Assembly: GCA_043743785.1 (NCBI GenBank)
Contig: JAYTVW010000141.1
Coordinates: forward strand, 1 to 64,000
Direction: 5' to 3'
DNA length: 64,000 nucleotides
Source: JAQTNA01 sp043743785
Lineage (GTDB): Bacteria; Pseudomonadota; Gammaproteobacteria; Burkholderiales; Rhodocyclaceae
In this document: positions 49,967-58,764 of the stretch, piece after piece
Position numbering within the stretch: position 1 is the first letter of the stretch
Layout: the number at the start of each line of letters is the position of its first letter
Translations under genes and position numbers: made by a program
Notes under the pieces: generated by a model
Seen by the model: only the letters and a program-made list of their open reading frames with translations
Told to the model about the DNA's origin: nothing
The model's database searches: none

Positions 49967-51064
49967 ATGAAAGATCTACTGTACAGCCTCGAATCCGCCA
50001 CTGCCGTCCGCAAAATTCTCCCTCCGGAAATGGGCTTGCCCGAGGATTGCAGCGCCGATGAGGTGCTCGACCTCTACCGCCGCTCGGCCGACCCGGCTTT
50101 CGCCAACGCCCTCTTCGGTGTCGCCGGGCGATTGCGCGACCGCCACCTCGGCCTTAGCCCGTGGTGGTCGGCCGGTGTGTCGGCGATCACTCCATGCGAA
50201 CTCGACGAGTTGTGCACCTACTGCACCTTCTTTACCCGCAACGCAGCAACGACCGAAGACATCGTCGCGGCCGTGCGCGCCATCGTCGATCTCGGCATCC
50301 GCCATATCCACCTGTCCGGAGGTACCCGACTGCCCGTGGACGGCGAGCCGATCAGCGGCTACGACCAACGCATGGTCGACCTCGTTGTGGCGATCCGCAA
50401 CGCGGTGGACGTAGAAATCGAGATCAACGTCGGCCCTTCGCTGACACGTGGCGGCGTGCGCGCACTGAAAGAACTCGGTGTGGCCGCTGTAACGAGTTCG
50501 CTGGAAGTGCTCAACCCGGAACTGTTCAAACGCTTCAAGCCCGGTGACAGCCTGGCCGGACGCATCCGTCTGATGGAACTGTGCGAAGAAGAAGGCATGC
50601 CGATCCGCTCGATGATGCTGGTCGGCCTCGGCGAGAGCGATGAAGACCGCATCGAGCATCTGCTCTTCCTGCGCCGTTTTTCCATGCTCAGCCACCTGCG
50701 CCTGTCGCGCTATATGCCGTTTCCCGGCGCCTCCTCCGGCGGCGTGCGCTGCTCGCCGTGGCCGGTGGCGCGCTTGACCGCCATCGCCCGCCTTCTCTAT
50801 CCGACGCTCGATCTCGGCCTGGCCGCCGGCAACGATCCCGACGATCTGGCCCTGTGGTGGCTCGCCGGCGGCGGCAACCAGGTACTCGGCGCCGCCGCCT
50901 CGATGAAGGACCCACGCGGCAAATCCGGCGGCGAGTCGAATGCCATAAGCGTCGGCGAGCGCATCGTCGTGCACGACAACATGTCCCGCATTACCCGCTA
51001 TCTCGGCGAACTCGGCCTGACGCCGAGCTTCGCTCCCACACATTCAACCCTCAGGAGTTTTTGA
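49967..51064 (+). CDS. Radical SAM enzyme with CX5CX2C motif (HmdB/BioB-like)
   Basis: 365 residues in the BioB/HydE/PylB/HmdB style TIM barrel. The 4Fe-4S motif is Cys77-x5-Cys83-x2-Cys86 (TPCELDELCTYCTFF), not the usual CX3CX2C. This spacing is known from HmdB/HcgA, which helps build the FeGP cofactor ligand. Other barrel parts: IRHIHLSGGTRLP, EIEINVGPSLTRGG, MMLVGLGESDEDRIEHLL. First gene of the longest ModE-controlled operon, so it likely performs the key carbon-skeleton step in making a small ligand. Confidence 0.85.
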   Translation: MKDLLYSLESATAVRKILPPEMGLPEDCSADEVLDLYRRSADPAFANALFGVAGRLRDRHLGLSPWWSAGVSAITPCELDELCTYCTFFTRNAATTEDIVAAVRAIVDLGIRHIHLSGGTRLPVDGEPISGYDQRMVDLVVAIRNAVDVEIEINVGPSLTRGGVRALKELGVAAVTSSLEVLNPELFKRFKPGDSLAGRIRLMELCEEEGMPIRSMMLVGLGESDEDRIEHLLFLRRFSMLSHLRLSRYMPFPGASSGGVRCSPWPVARLTAIARLLYPTLDLGLAAGNDPDDLALWWLAGGGNQVLGAAASMKDPRGKSGGESNAISVGERIVVHDNMSRITRYLGELGLTPSFAPTHSTLRSF

Positions 51065-53268
51065 TGCGCACCCCCATTGCGACCGCGATTGCCGCGTTGT
51101 TTGCCGCCGTCCCGGTCTTCGCCGCCGATGCCATCTTGCCGGAGGTCGTCGTTTCCGGCGTGTCGGGCAATGCCACGCCGATGGTCTCGGACCCGCAGCC
51201 GACGCCGAAGAGCAGCGTTACCCGCGCCGGCCTGGATTTGCTGGGCGGCCCCGGCCAGACCAGCATCTACGCGCCGCTCAACCTGATGCCGTCGGTGGTT
51301 GTGGAAAGCCCCGACCCCTATGGACTGAGCCCGACCCGCAACATCAACATCCGCGGCAAGAGCGACTTTCACGTGACGCGCAATGTCGAAGGTTTGCCGC
51401 TCGCCGGCATCGTCGGCGGCACCGATCTGTTCGACCTTGAAAACGTCGAGCAGATCGATATCTATCGCGGCGGATTGGCCGCCAATCAGGGATTTGGCAT
51501 CTCCAACGCATCGGGCGCCGTCGATCAGCGCTTGCTGGCACCGCAAGAAAAATTCGGCGTACTCGGCAAGCAGGCTTTCGGCTCCTTCGATTTTCGCCGG
51601 ACCTTCGCCCGCCTCGATACCGGCACCCTGAACGAAAGCGGCACCAGAGTCTTCATTTCGGCCTCGACCGCTGCCGCCGACAAGTGGAAGGGCGCCGGCG
51701 ACGAGACGCGCGATAACGCCATGCTTGGCGTGAGCCAGCAGTTGGGTGACCGGGTCAAGGTCGATCTCGATCTGGTCTACAACAAGTTCAAGGGCAACTC
51801 GTATCGCTCGCTGACCTACGCCCAGGCGCAAGACCTGTCGACCAATTACAAATACGACTACAACACCGCCCTGAGCGGCACTGCGGCAACCGACGTCAAT
51901 TACTACAAGTTCAACCGGGTCGAATACGAAAACTACGCCGCGCTGGCGAAGATCGATATCAAGCTGGCCGAGGGGCACCATTTCGTCGTTAAGCCGTATT
52001 ACTGGAAAGACGATGGCGTCCAGTATTCGGCGAACGGCACGAACGTCCAGAAGTGGAACCAGAAAAACGACAACTATGGCGCCGTGCTGGAGTACGGGGG
52101 CCGCTACGGCACCTCGACGGATGTCGTGGCCGGCTACTGGCTGCAATCGACGGAACCGCAGCCACCGCCGACCGATCAGACCTTGTACTCGGTGACCGCC
52201 GGCGGGAATCTCGCTTTCACGAAATGGTCAACGCTCGCCAAGATCGATCGCTACGTCGTCAACAGCCCCTATTTCCAGGTGACGGAAACGCTAGGCAAGA
52301 CCGTCCTGAGTGGCGGCGTCCGTTACATGGATCTCGGCGCACCGAAAATGCAGTATTACAAAACTGCCGGCCTGCCGAACGTGCCCTACGATCAGGTGTG
52401 GGGCTACAACCCGATCGCCGACAGCAATGCCACCGTCGCCGCCAAACACTACGGCGAGCTCCTGCCCAACATCGGCATCCGCCAGGAATTGAGCCCGGCG
52501 TGGAGCGCCAGCGCATCCTACGGCCGCAAGTTCGGCCGTCCCGACTGGGGGCCGCAGGCGAGTAATTTCATCAGCAACGAAGCCGCTTTTCTTGCCAAGG
52601 GAATTACCCTGCAATCGCTCGTCGACCGCGTCAAGCCGGAACTCTCCGACCAGATCGATCTCAGTGCCCATTACCAGAGCGGCGGGCTGACGATCGTGCC
52701 GACGGTGTTCATGGCCAAGAACCAGAACCGCCAGGTGCAGGTCATCGACCCGGCACTCGGCGGCACGCTGTCGTACTACCAGGGAACGGCCAAGACCACG
52801 CAGTACGGTGCCGAACTCGAAGCCGGCTACGAGATCAACAACCATTGGACAATCTTCGGCTCGGGCACCCTGGCTTCCGAAACCTATGACGCGGACACGC
52901 CGACCCTGACCGGCGGGGCTGCCCTCGCCACCAAGGGCAAACAGATTCCCAATGCCCCGAAAACAATGCTCAAGGGCGGCTTCACCTATCGCCACGGCGA
53001 TCTCTCCCTGTCGCCAATTGTGCGTTACGTTGGGCAGCGCTACGGCGACTCGGCGCAGACGCAGCCGGTCGGCAGCTATACCGTGGCCGATTTCAACGCC
53101 GGCTACCAGCTTAGCCGCGATGTCCGCGTAGACCTGAGTGCGCTGAACCTGTTCGACCGGCATTACATCGCGGAGATTTCACCGAACGATACCAGCCTGA
53201 ACGGCGCTACGGCTTATTACGCCAGCGCACCGAGAACGGTGGCGATGACGGTCAGCGCGAAGTTCTGA
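51064..53268 (+). CDS. TonB-dependent outer-membrane receptor 2 of the molybdenum island
   Basis: 734 residues starting one base into the radical SAM stop (TGATG). It has a signal peptide (MRTPIATAIAALFAAVPVFA). The plug (TRNINIRGKSDFHVTRNVEG, FDLENVEQIDIYRGGLAANQ) and the barrel with a final Phe (VAMTVSAKF) are clear. It differs strongly from receptor 1. Being inside the operon of the FecCD importer, it probably brings in the same ligand complex. Confidence 0.9.
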   Translation: MRTPIATAIAALFAAVPVFAADAILPEVVVSGVSGNATPMVSDPQPTPKSSVTRAGLDLLGGPGQTSIYAPLNLMPSVVVESPDPYGLSPTRNINIRGKSDFHVTRNVEGLPLAGIVGGTDLFDLENVEQIDIYRGGLAANQGFGISNASGAVDQRLLAPQEKFGVLGKQAFGSFDFRRTFARLDTGTLNESGTRVFISASTAAADKWKGAGDETRDNAMLGVSQQLGDRVKVDLDLVYNKFKGNSYRSLTYAQAQDLSTNYKYDYNTALSGTAATDVNYYKFNRVEYENYAALAKIDIKLAEGHHFVVKPYYWKDDGVQYSANGTNVQKWNQKNDNYGAVLEYGGRYGTSTDVVAGYWLQSTEPQPPPTDQTLYSVTAGGNLAFTKWSTLAKIDRYVVNSPYFQVTETLGKTVLSGGVRYMDLGAPKMQYYKTAGLPNVPYDQVWGYNPIADSNATVAAKHYGELLPNIGIRQELSPAWSASASYGRKFGRPDWGPQASNFISNEAAFLAKGITLQSLVDRVKPELSDQIDLSAHYQSGGLTIVPTVFMAKNQNRQVQVIDPALGGTLSYYQGTAKTTQYGAELEAGYEINNHWTIFGSGTLASETYDADTPTLTGGAALATKGKQIPNAPKTMLKGGFTYRHGDLSLSPIVRYVGQRYGDSAQTQPVGSYTVADFNAGYQLSRDVRVDLSALNLFDRHYIAEISPNDTSLNGATAYYASAPRTVAMTVSAKF

Positions 53269-53278
53269 GGCGCGTCGG

Positions 53279-54343
53279 GTGAGCAGGATGAATGCGAGCA
53301 TGGCAGACAATCTTCCGGGCGCAATGGCAATGCCGCGCTGGCGTCACCCCGGGATGCTTGGCTTGCTATCGACTGCCGTCGTAGTCGTTGCCATCGTCTC
53401 GATGGGACTCGGCCACTACCCGCTCTCGCCCGCGGCGGTGCTCGACGTGCTCTGGTCGGCCCTGACCGGCGTAGCGTCGGCACAACCACCGGCCGTGCAT
53501 AACGTGGTGCTCGCCGTGCGCCTGCCGCGCGTGCTGGCGGCAATGCTGGTCGGCGCCAGTCTGGCGGCGGCCGGAGCAGCCTATCAGACGCTGTTCCGCA
53601 ATCCGCTCGCTTCGCCCGCCATTCTCGGCGTCTCCGCCGGCGCCGGCTTCGGCGCCGCGCTGGCCATGCTGCTGCACGGCAGCGCACTGGCCGTGCAGGG
53701 TTCGGCCTTTACCGGCGGCGTACTCGCGGTTGGTGCGGCGATCTTCATCGCCGGTCGCCTGGGACAAGGCTCGGCGCTGGTCCTGGTGCTGGCCGGGGTG
53801 GTCGTTTCGGCGCTGTTCCAGGCGCTGACCTCGGCGTTGAAGTACGTCGCCGACCCGGTCGATACGCTACCGTCCATCGTTTTCTGGCTGCTCGGCGGGC
53901 TTGGCCGTGTCAGTGCGCGTGACCTCGCCTGGGCGGCGCCCTTCGCGCTGGCCGGCATGACCATACTCTTCCTGCTGCGCTGGCCGACGCAGGTACTCGA
54001 AGCCGGCGACGACGAGGCGCGCACGCTGGGCGTGCCGGTGCGCACCCTGCGCATCGTGCTGATCGCCGCAGCGACCTTGATGACGGCGGCAGCGGTAAGT
54101 ATTTCCGGCGTCGTCGGCTGGGTCGGCCTGCTTGTGCCGCATCTGGCACGTCTTATCGTCGGCCCGGCCTACGCCGTTCTGCTGCCGGCCTCGGTCCTGC
54201 TCGGCGCCGGCTACCTGTTGCTGGTGGACGACGTGTGCCGCAACGCGTTTGCCGCCGAGTTGCCGCTCGGCATCGTCACCGCCGTACTCGGCGCGCCGGT
54301 CTTCGTCGCCGTGCTGACGAAAGCGAGGCGGCAATGGTCCTGA
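53279..54343 (+). CDS. FecCD-type ABC importer permease
   Basis: 354 residues, about nine or ten membrane helices, of the BtuC/FecCD/MolB class that carries metal chelates, cobalamin or molybdate. Motifs: RLPRVLAAMLVGASLAAAGA, FRNPLASPAILGVSAGAGFG, GWVGLLVPHLARLIVGP. Starts at GTG (53279) or ATG (53288). Overlaps the ATPase gene by ten bases. Confidence 0.92.
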   Translation: MSRMNASMADNLPGAMAMPRWRHPGMLGLLSTAVVVVAIVSMGLGHYPLSPAAVLDVLWSALTGVASAQPPAVHNVVLAVRLPRVLAAMLVGASLAAAGAAYQTLFRNPLASPAILGVSAGAGFGAALAMLLHGSALAVQGSAFTGGVLAVGAAIFIAGRLGQGSALVLVLAGVVVSALFQALTSALKYVADPVDTLPSIVFWLLGGLGRVSARDLAWAAPFALAGMTILFLLRWPTQVLEAGDDEARTLGVPVRTLRIVLIAAATLMTAAAVSISGVVGWVGLLVPHLARLIVGPAYAVLLPASVLLGAGYLLLVDDVCRNAFAAELPLGIVTAVLGAPVFVAVLTKARRQWS

Positions 54344-55098
54344 AAGTGGAGGGACTGGTCTATCGCCGAGGGCCGGGGCAGGCTCCTGTCCTCGACGGCA
54401 TTAATCTGGCGCTCGGCGCAGGCGAAATTCTCTGCCTGCTCGGGCCAAATGGCAGCGGCAAGACGACCCTGCTGCGCTGTCTGATCGGTGCCCTGCACGC
54501 CGAACGCGGCAGCGTGCGCATCAACGGCGAAAGCGACGCCGCGCCGCGTCGCCGGGCACGCCAGCTGGCCTACGTGCCGCAGGCGGCCGGCGACAGTGCG
54601 CTGACCCTGCTTGACACCGTACTCATGGGACGCACGCCGCATCTGCGGCCGTTGGCCTTGCCGGGCCGGCACGATGAATATCTGGCACGTAGCGCGTTGG
54701 CGCGAGTCGGCATCGCCCATCTGGCCGCACGGCCGTTCAATCGCGTCAGCGGCGGCGAACGCCAGCTGGCGCTGATCGCCCGCGCCCTGGCGCAACAACC
54801 GCGCCTGTTCATGATGGACGAACCGACGGCCAGCCTCGATCTCGGCAACCAGGTACGCGTCCTGCGCACCATCCGCGATCTGGCTGCCGACGGCATGACC
54901 GTGTTGGTCACCACCCACCAGCCGGAACACGCGCTGCTGCTCGGTGCTCGCGTCGCGACCATCGCCCACGGCCGGATCGCCGCGTCGGGCGCGGCGATTG
55001 ACGTTCTGCGCGCGGAGACGCTGACGGCGCTTTACGGCACGTCGGTGGACGTACTCAGCCAGCAAGGCATTCCAGTGGCTTGCGTGCCACAACTTTGA
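54334..55098 (+). CDS. FecE/BtuD-type ABC importer ATPase
   Basis: 254 residues. Walker A LLGPNGSGKTTLLRCLIG, Q-loop YVPQAAG, signature RVSGGERQLALIARALA, Walker B LFMMDEPTASLDLG and switch His TTHQPEHAL are all intact. Partner of the FecCD permease. Confidence 0.93.
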   Translation: MVLKVEGLVYRRGPGQAPVLDGINLALGAGEILCLLGPNGSGKTTLLRCLIGALHAERGSVRINGESDAAPRRRARQLAYVPQAAGDSALTLLDTVLMGRTPHLRPLALPGRHDEYLARSALARVGIAHLAARPFNRVSGGERQLALIARALAQQPRLFMMDEPTASLDLGNQVRVLRTIRDLAADGMTVLVTTHQPEHALLLGARVATIAHGRIAASGAAIDVLRAETLTALYGTSVDVLSQQGIPVACVPQL

Positions 55099-55112
55099 CG
55101 GAAAAATCCCTC

Positions 55113-56138
55113 ATGTTCGCCCGACTCGTTCTGCTCCTCCTTTTCCTCGCCGCGCTGGCGGCGCACGCCGCGCCGCCGCGCGTGTTGAACGACATGGGCG
55201 GCGACGCGGTGACGCTGCCGGCGCGCGTCGAGCGCATCGCTACCGTCGGCCCGATACCGGTGTTGAACAGTCTGGTCTTCGCCGTCGGTGAAGGTCCGCG
55301 CATCGTCAATGGCTTGGGCCTGTTTGCGAAGAAGCGGCGCTGGAGCTATCAGACGGTGTTCGCACCGCATCTTGCGGCGCTGCCAACATTGCAGAACGCC
55401 GACTACACACCAAACCTCGAAGCCTTGCTGCAACTGGCACCGGATGCCGTGCTGACCATGGACCGGGCGAACGCCGAGGCGCTGCGCCGTGCCGGCCTGC
55501 CCGCGTTCTATCTCGCCTGGCGCCAGCCGGAAGACGTCAAGGCGGCGGTGCGCCTGCTCGGGCAGATCTTCGACAAGCCGCAGGCCGCCGAGCGCTACGC
55601 CGCGCGCTTCGATGCAATCCTCGCTGGGGTCGCCGGGAAATTGCGCAACAAGGCGCCGACGCGGCCACGCGTTCTCTACTTCAGCCCGACGACGCTGACC
55701 CAGCCGCATCTGGTCGCCGAATGGTGGATTCGCATTGCAGGCGGCGACAGCGTTACTGACGACGGCCGCAGTATCGAATCGCGCAGCTTCACGATGGAAC
55801 AACTGCTCGCCTGGGACCCGGACATCCTGATCGTTTCCGGCTACGAGGAAGCCGCAGCCCTGAAGCGCGAAACCCGTTTCGCCGGCCTCAAGGCGGTACG
55901 CAACGGGCGCGTGCTGATCGCCCCCTGCGGCGCCCATACCTGGGGCAACCGCACGGCAGAACAGCCGCTCACCGTCCTTTGGGCGGCCAAGCACTTCCAT
56001 CCTGCACTGTTCGCCGATCTCGATCTGGTTGCCGAAACACAGCGCTTCTACCGCGATATTTTCGGGGCGACCCTGTCGGCTGCGCAGGTCGGGGAAATTC
56101 TCGCCGGCGGGCCGCGCGCCATACCGACGACCGACTGA
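55113..56138 (+). CDS. Periplasmic chelate-binding protein of the FecCD importer
   Basis: 341 residues with a signal peptide (MFARLVLLLLFLAALAAHAA). Two-lobed FecB/BtuF/MolA-type fold: RVLNDMGGDAVTLPARVERI, LEALLQLAPDAVLTM, DPDILIVSGYEE, VRNGRVLIAPCGAHTWGNRT. Unlike the ModA protein, this class (MolA, FepB, BtuF) binds chelates or oxyanions in a rigid cleft. It begins 14 bases after the ATPase gene. Confidence 0.88.
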   Translation: MFARLVLLLLFLAALAAHAAPPRVLNDMGGDAVTLPARVERIATVGPIPVLNSLVFAVGEGPRIVNGLGLFAKKRRWSYQTVFAPHLAALPTLQNADYTPNLEALLQLAPDAVLTMDRANAEALRRAGLPAFYLAWRQPEDVKAAVRLLGQIFDKPQAAERYAARFDAILAGVAGKLRNKAPTRPRVLYFSPTTLTQPHLVAEWWIRIAGGDSVTDDGRSIESRSFTMEQLLAWDPDILIVSGYEEAAALKRETRFAGLKAVRNGRVLIAPCGAHTWGNRTAEQPLTVLWAAKHFHPALFADLDLVAETQRFYRDIFGATLSAAQVGEILAGGPRAIPTTD

Positions 56139-56172
56139 TTCGAGACACCACGACAACACAAGGATACGAAAA

Positions 56173-57225
56173 ATGGATATGACAATTGGCAGCATCGATC
56201 TGATCCCGCTCGAAGTGCCGCCGGCGGTTTCCTCAATTCGCCGCATCGGCGACGGTTTCAAGGCTTTTCAGGTCTTGCGCGCAGCCTACGGCAGCGGTCT
56301 GTTCGACTGGCTGGAGCAACATGGGCCGACCGATAAATCGACGCTCGCCGCCGCACTGGGGCTGCGTGGTGCGCATTTCGGCGGCTTTCTGCAGGCGCTC
56401 GAGGATCTCGGCTTGCTGGTGCGCCGGGACAATGCCTATACCGTGGTGCCGGGCATGAGCGAAGCGCTTTGTTCAACCAGCCCATGGTGCCAGGCGGAAG
56501 CGGTCGACAACCTGCTCGCGCCGTCCTGCGGCTGGTCCGATCTTGAGCGTTTTCTCTCGGAGGGCTGGACAGCGGTGGCGCAACCCGCTGCGTTACCCTT
56601 GCCGCTGACGCTGCATCCTTTCCTCGGTGAAGCGAACCGCCTTGCCACCTATCTCACGGCAAGGCAGGTGGAACGGCAAAACAGTCCGAGCGTACGCACG
56701 CTGCTCTGCTTCGACGGTGGCGATGGCCTGCTCGCCGCCGCGCTTTGCCAGCATTTCCCGGATGCCCGAGTGACGGTCGTTGTGATGCCCGAGGCGCTGC
56801 CGCGTGCGGAAGAGACCATCGCGGCCTGCGGACTGGCCGGGCGTTGCCGCGTACTGCCCGGAACGCCACTCGATCCGCCGCCTGCTGCTGTCCTTGTGCC
56901 GTTTGACTACGTGGTGCTGTTTCACAGTCTTTATGCCGTGCGCAAATCGACCGCCGACGCGCTGGCCGCCGTCAGCGCCTGCCTCGTGCCCGGCGGTGAA
57001 TTGTGCTGCGCCCACTGGTTTTGCCTCGAAGCCTGCGAAACCGCGCCGGGTGGCCTGCGCGACCTCGACAGGGCGGTGCTCACCGACAGCCATCCGCTAT
57101 GCCGTGTCGAACAGTTCTGCCAGCGCCTCGAGGAAGCCGGGCTGATCGACACCGAGCGCGACGATCTGACTGGCGAGTATGGCAGTACCAAACTGCATTT
57201 CGCCCGCCGTCCGGCGAATCGCTGA
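56173..57225 (+). CDS. SAM-dependent O-methyltransferase-like protein
   Basis: 350 residues. An N-terminal winged-helix dimer domain (FQVLRAAYGSGLFDWLEQHG, then LRGAHFGGFLQALEDLGLL) and a Rossmann methyltransferase domain with glycine motif LLCFDGGDGLLAAALC follow the plan of O-methyltransferases (Methyltransf_2). The glycine motif is DGGDG rather than DVGGG. It would methylate the ligand made by the radical SAM protein, or an intermediate. Good AAGGA site. Confidence 0.8.
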   Translation: MDMTIGSIDLIPLEVPPAVSSIRRIGDGFKAFQVLRAAYGSGLFDWLEQHGPTDKSTLAAALGLRGAHFGGFLQALEDLGLLVRRDNAYTVVPGMSEALCSTSPWCQAEAVDNLLAPSCGWSDLERFLSEGWTAVAQPAALPLPLTLHPFLGEANRLATYLTARQVERQNSPSVRTLLCFDGGDGLLAAALCQHFPDARVTVVVMPEALPRAEETIAACGLAGRCRVLPGTPLDPPPAAVLVPFDYVVLFHSLYAVRKSTADALAAVSACLVPGGELCCAHWFCLEACETAPGGLRDLDRAVLTDSHPLCRVEQFCQRLEEAGLIDTERDDLTGEYGSTKLHFARRPANR

Positions 57226-57232
57226 GGGCCAC

Positions 57233-58099
57233 ATGATGAACGCCACAATTCGCCCCGATTCCCTGCTCGCCGAATTGCACGCCGCGGTGCTCGACCGCCT
57301 TGGCCCCGACGCCGAATCCCTGCACATCGAGCGCGCCGTGCTCGGCATCTTTTTCACCGGCGTCAAGCTTAACAACGGCGCCGGCGGCCTCTGCGCGACG
57401 CCGATCAAGAGCGTTCCCGAGGCGGTGTGCTGCCCGAGTTCGGCGAAAGCCATGCCGACGCCGGGCAAGATCGCCGGGCGCAAGGTGCTGCACGTGCTGG
57501 ACGATCTCTACCGGACGCAGGATCTGCGCCGGGGGCTGGCCATCGCCACGCTCAACGCCCTGGCCGAAACGCTGTGGCTGCGCGACGGGCCGCCGGCCGG
57601 TGTCGACCTGCGCATCGGCGACGCTTTCGACGCACTGCCGCTGGCGCCGGGCCAGCGCGTGGCGCTGGTCGGCGCTTTCCCGCCCTACATGCGCGAACTG
57701 CGCCGGCGTGGCCAGCTCTTCAACGTTCTCGAACTCGATCCGGCGACGCTGACCGCGGAGGAGTTGCCCTACTACGAGCCGGCCGAACGCGCGCCGCAGG
57801 TCATTCCGCGCGCCGACGTCTTTATCACCACCGGCACCACCCTGATCAACGGTTCGCTCGACGGCCTGTTGCGGCTGTTGCGACCGGGCGCCGAGGCGGC
57901 GGTGATCGGGCCGACCGCAACGCTGGTTGTCGAACCCTTTGCCCGGCGCGGTGTTACCGTTCTCGGCGGGACGCGGGTCCTGGCGCCGGACGAACTGCTC
58001 GAATTGCTGACCGAAGGCGGTTCCGGCTACCACTTCTTCGGCAAAACGGTGGAGCGCGTCACCCTGCGCCTGCCGCCGGTGTTTCCGATCGCCCCGTAA
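57233..58099 (+). CDS. DUF364 putative metal-chelation protein
   Basis: 288 residues of the DUF364 (putative heavy-metal chelation) family: FFTGVKLNNGAGGLCATPIK, a Cys pair in EAVCCPSSAKAMPTPGKIAG, then VALVGAFPPYM and VFITTGTTLINGSLDGLL. Related proteins carry an enolase-like N-terminal part and a Rossmann-like C-terminal part. It starts seven bases after the methyltransferase stop. It may build, hold or strip the metal ligand. Confidence 0.85.
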   Translation: MMNATIRPDSLLAELHAAVLDRLGPDAESLHIERAVLGIFFTGVKLNNGAGGLCATPIKSVPEAVCCPSSAKAMPTPGKIAGRKVLHVLDDLYRTQDLRRGLAIATLNALAETLWLRDGPPAGVDLRIGDAFDALPLAPGQRVALVGAFPPYMRELRRRGQLFNVLELDPATLTAEELPYYEPAERAPQVIPRADVFITTGTTLINGSLDGLLRLLRPGAEAAVIGPTATLVVEPFARRGVTVLGGTRVLAPDELLELLTEGGSGYHFFGKTVERVTLRLPPVFPIAP

Positions 58100-58122
58100 G
58101 CCGTGCAAAAAGGACTTCCATC

Positions 58123-58749
58123 ATGAAAAATGGCCTGAAACCCGGCGCCGGCGCAATTGCCGAGCAGCCCGCCGCCTTGCGCGAGGCAGTACGACAGAGC
58201 CGGTCGCCGCAAAGCGATTCCGCGTTGATCGCCCAAGCCATCGCCGGCGTCTTGCGCCATGCGCAGGACGGCGATCTGCCGCTCTTCGCGTGGACGCTTG
58301 GCCTGCCCCAGGATGCGTGGTTGGCGATGCTCGACGCCTACTTTCCCGAACTCGGCGCCCTGGAAGCGATGCCGTCGAAGGCCTATGCGGCGATTGAAAA
58401 AACGGCGCCCGGGTTTTTCCGGCAGATGGCCTTCATGCTTTACGAGCAGCGCCAGGCCGACGCCAACGCGGTCCATGCCGACTGGCTGGCGCGCGCCATC
58501 GCCGCCGGCTGTTTCGGCAGCCGCCACTTGTGGCAGGACCTCGGCCTGCGCGGGCCGGACGACGTTTCGGCGCTGCTCTCCGCCTACTTTCCGGCGCTGC
58601 ATGCGAAGAATATTCAGCACCTGAAGTGGAAGCGTTTTCTCTTCGCCGAGGCCGCCGCACTCGCCGCGCTGCGCAACGATCCCGAAATAATGCCGCCCAA
58701 TTGCAGCCGATGCGATGAATTCCCGATATGCTTTCCCGTTGAATCTTGA
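58123..58749 (+). CDS. nifQ: NifQ-like molybdenum protein, first cluster Cys missing
   Basis: 208 residues. NifQ donates molybdenum as a Mo-Fe-S cluster to nitrogenase cofactor assembly. The body fits: GSRHLWQDLGLRGPDDVSAL, KNIQHLKWKRFLF. The terminal CX4CX2CX5C motif is here I189-x4-C194-x2-C197-x5-C203 (PPNCSRCDEFPICF), so the first Cys is Ile. It could still bind a 3-Cys cluster. No nif structural gene is in the window. Confidence 0.82.
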   Translation: MKNGLKPGAGAIAEQPAALREAVRQSRSPQSDSALIAQAIAGVLRHAQDGDLPLFAWTLGLPQDAWLAMLDAYFPELGALEAMPSKAYAAIEKTAPGFFRQMAFMLYEQRQADANAVHADWLARAIAAGCFGSRHLWQDLGLRGPDDVSALLSAYFPALHAKNIQHLKWKRFLFAEAAALAALRNDPEIMPPNCSRCDEFPICFPVES

Positions 58750-58764
58750 ACGGGCTGGATACGG

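Noticed and set aside
50998..52146. 382-codon minus-strand ORF opposite TonB receptor 2
   Set aside because: Antisense shadow in GC-rich DNA; the receptor frame has family motifs throughout.
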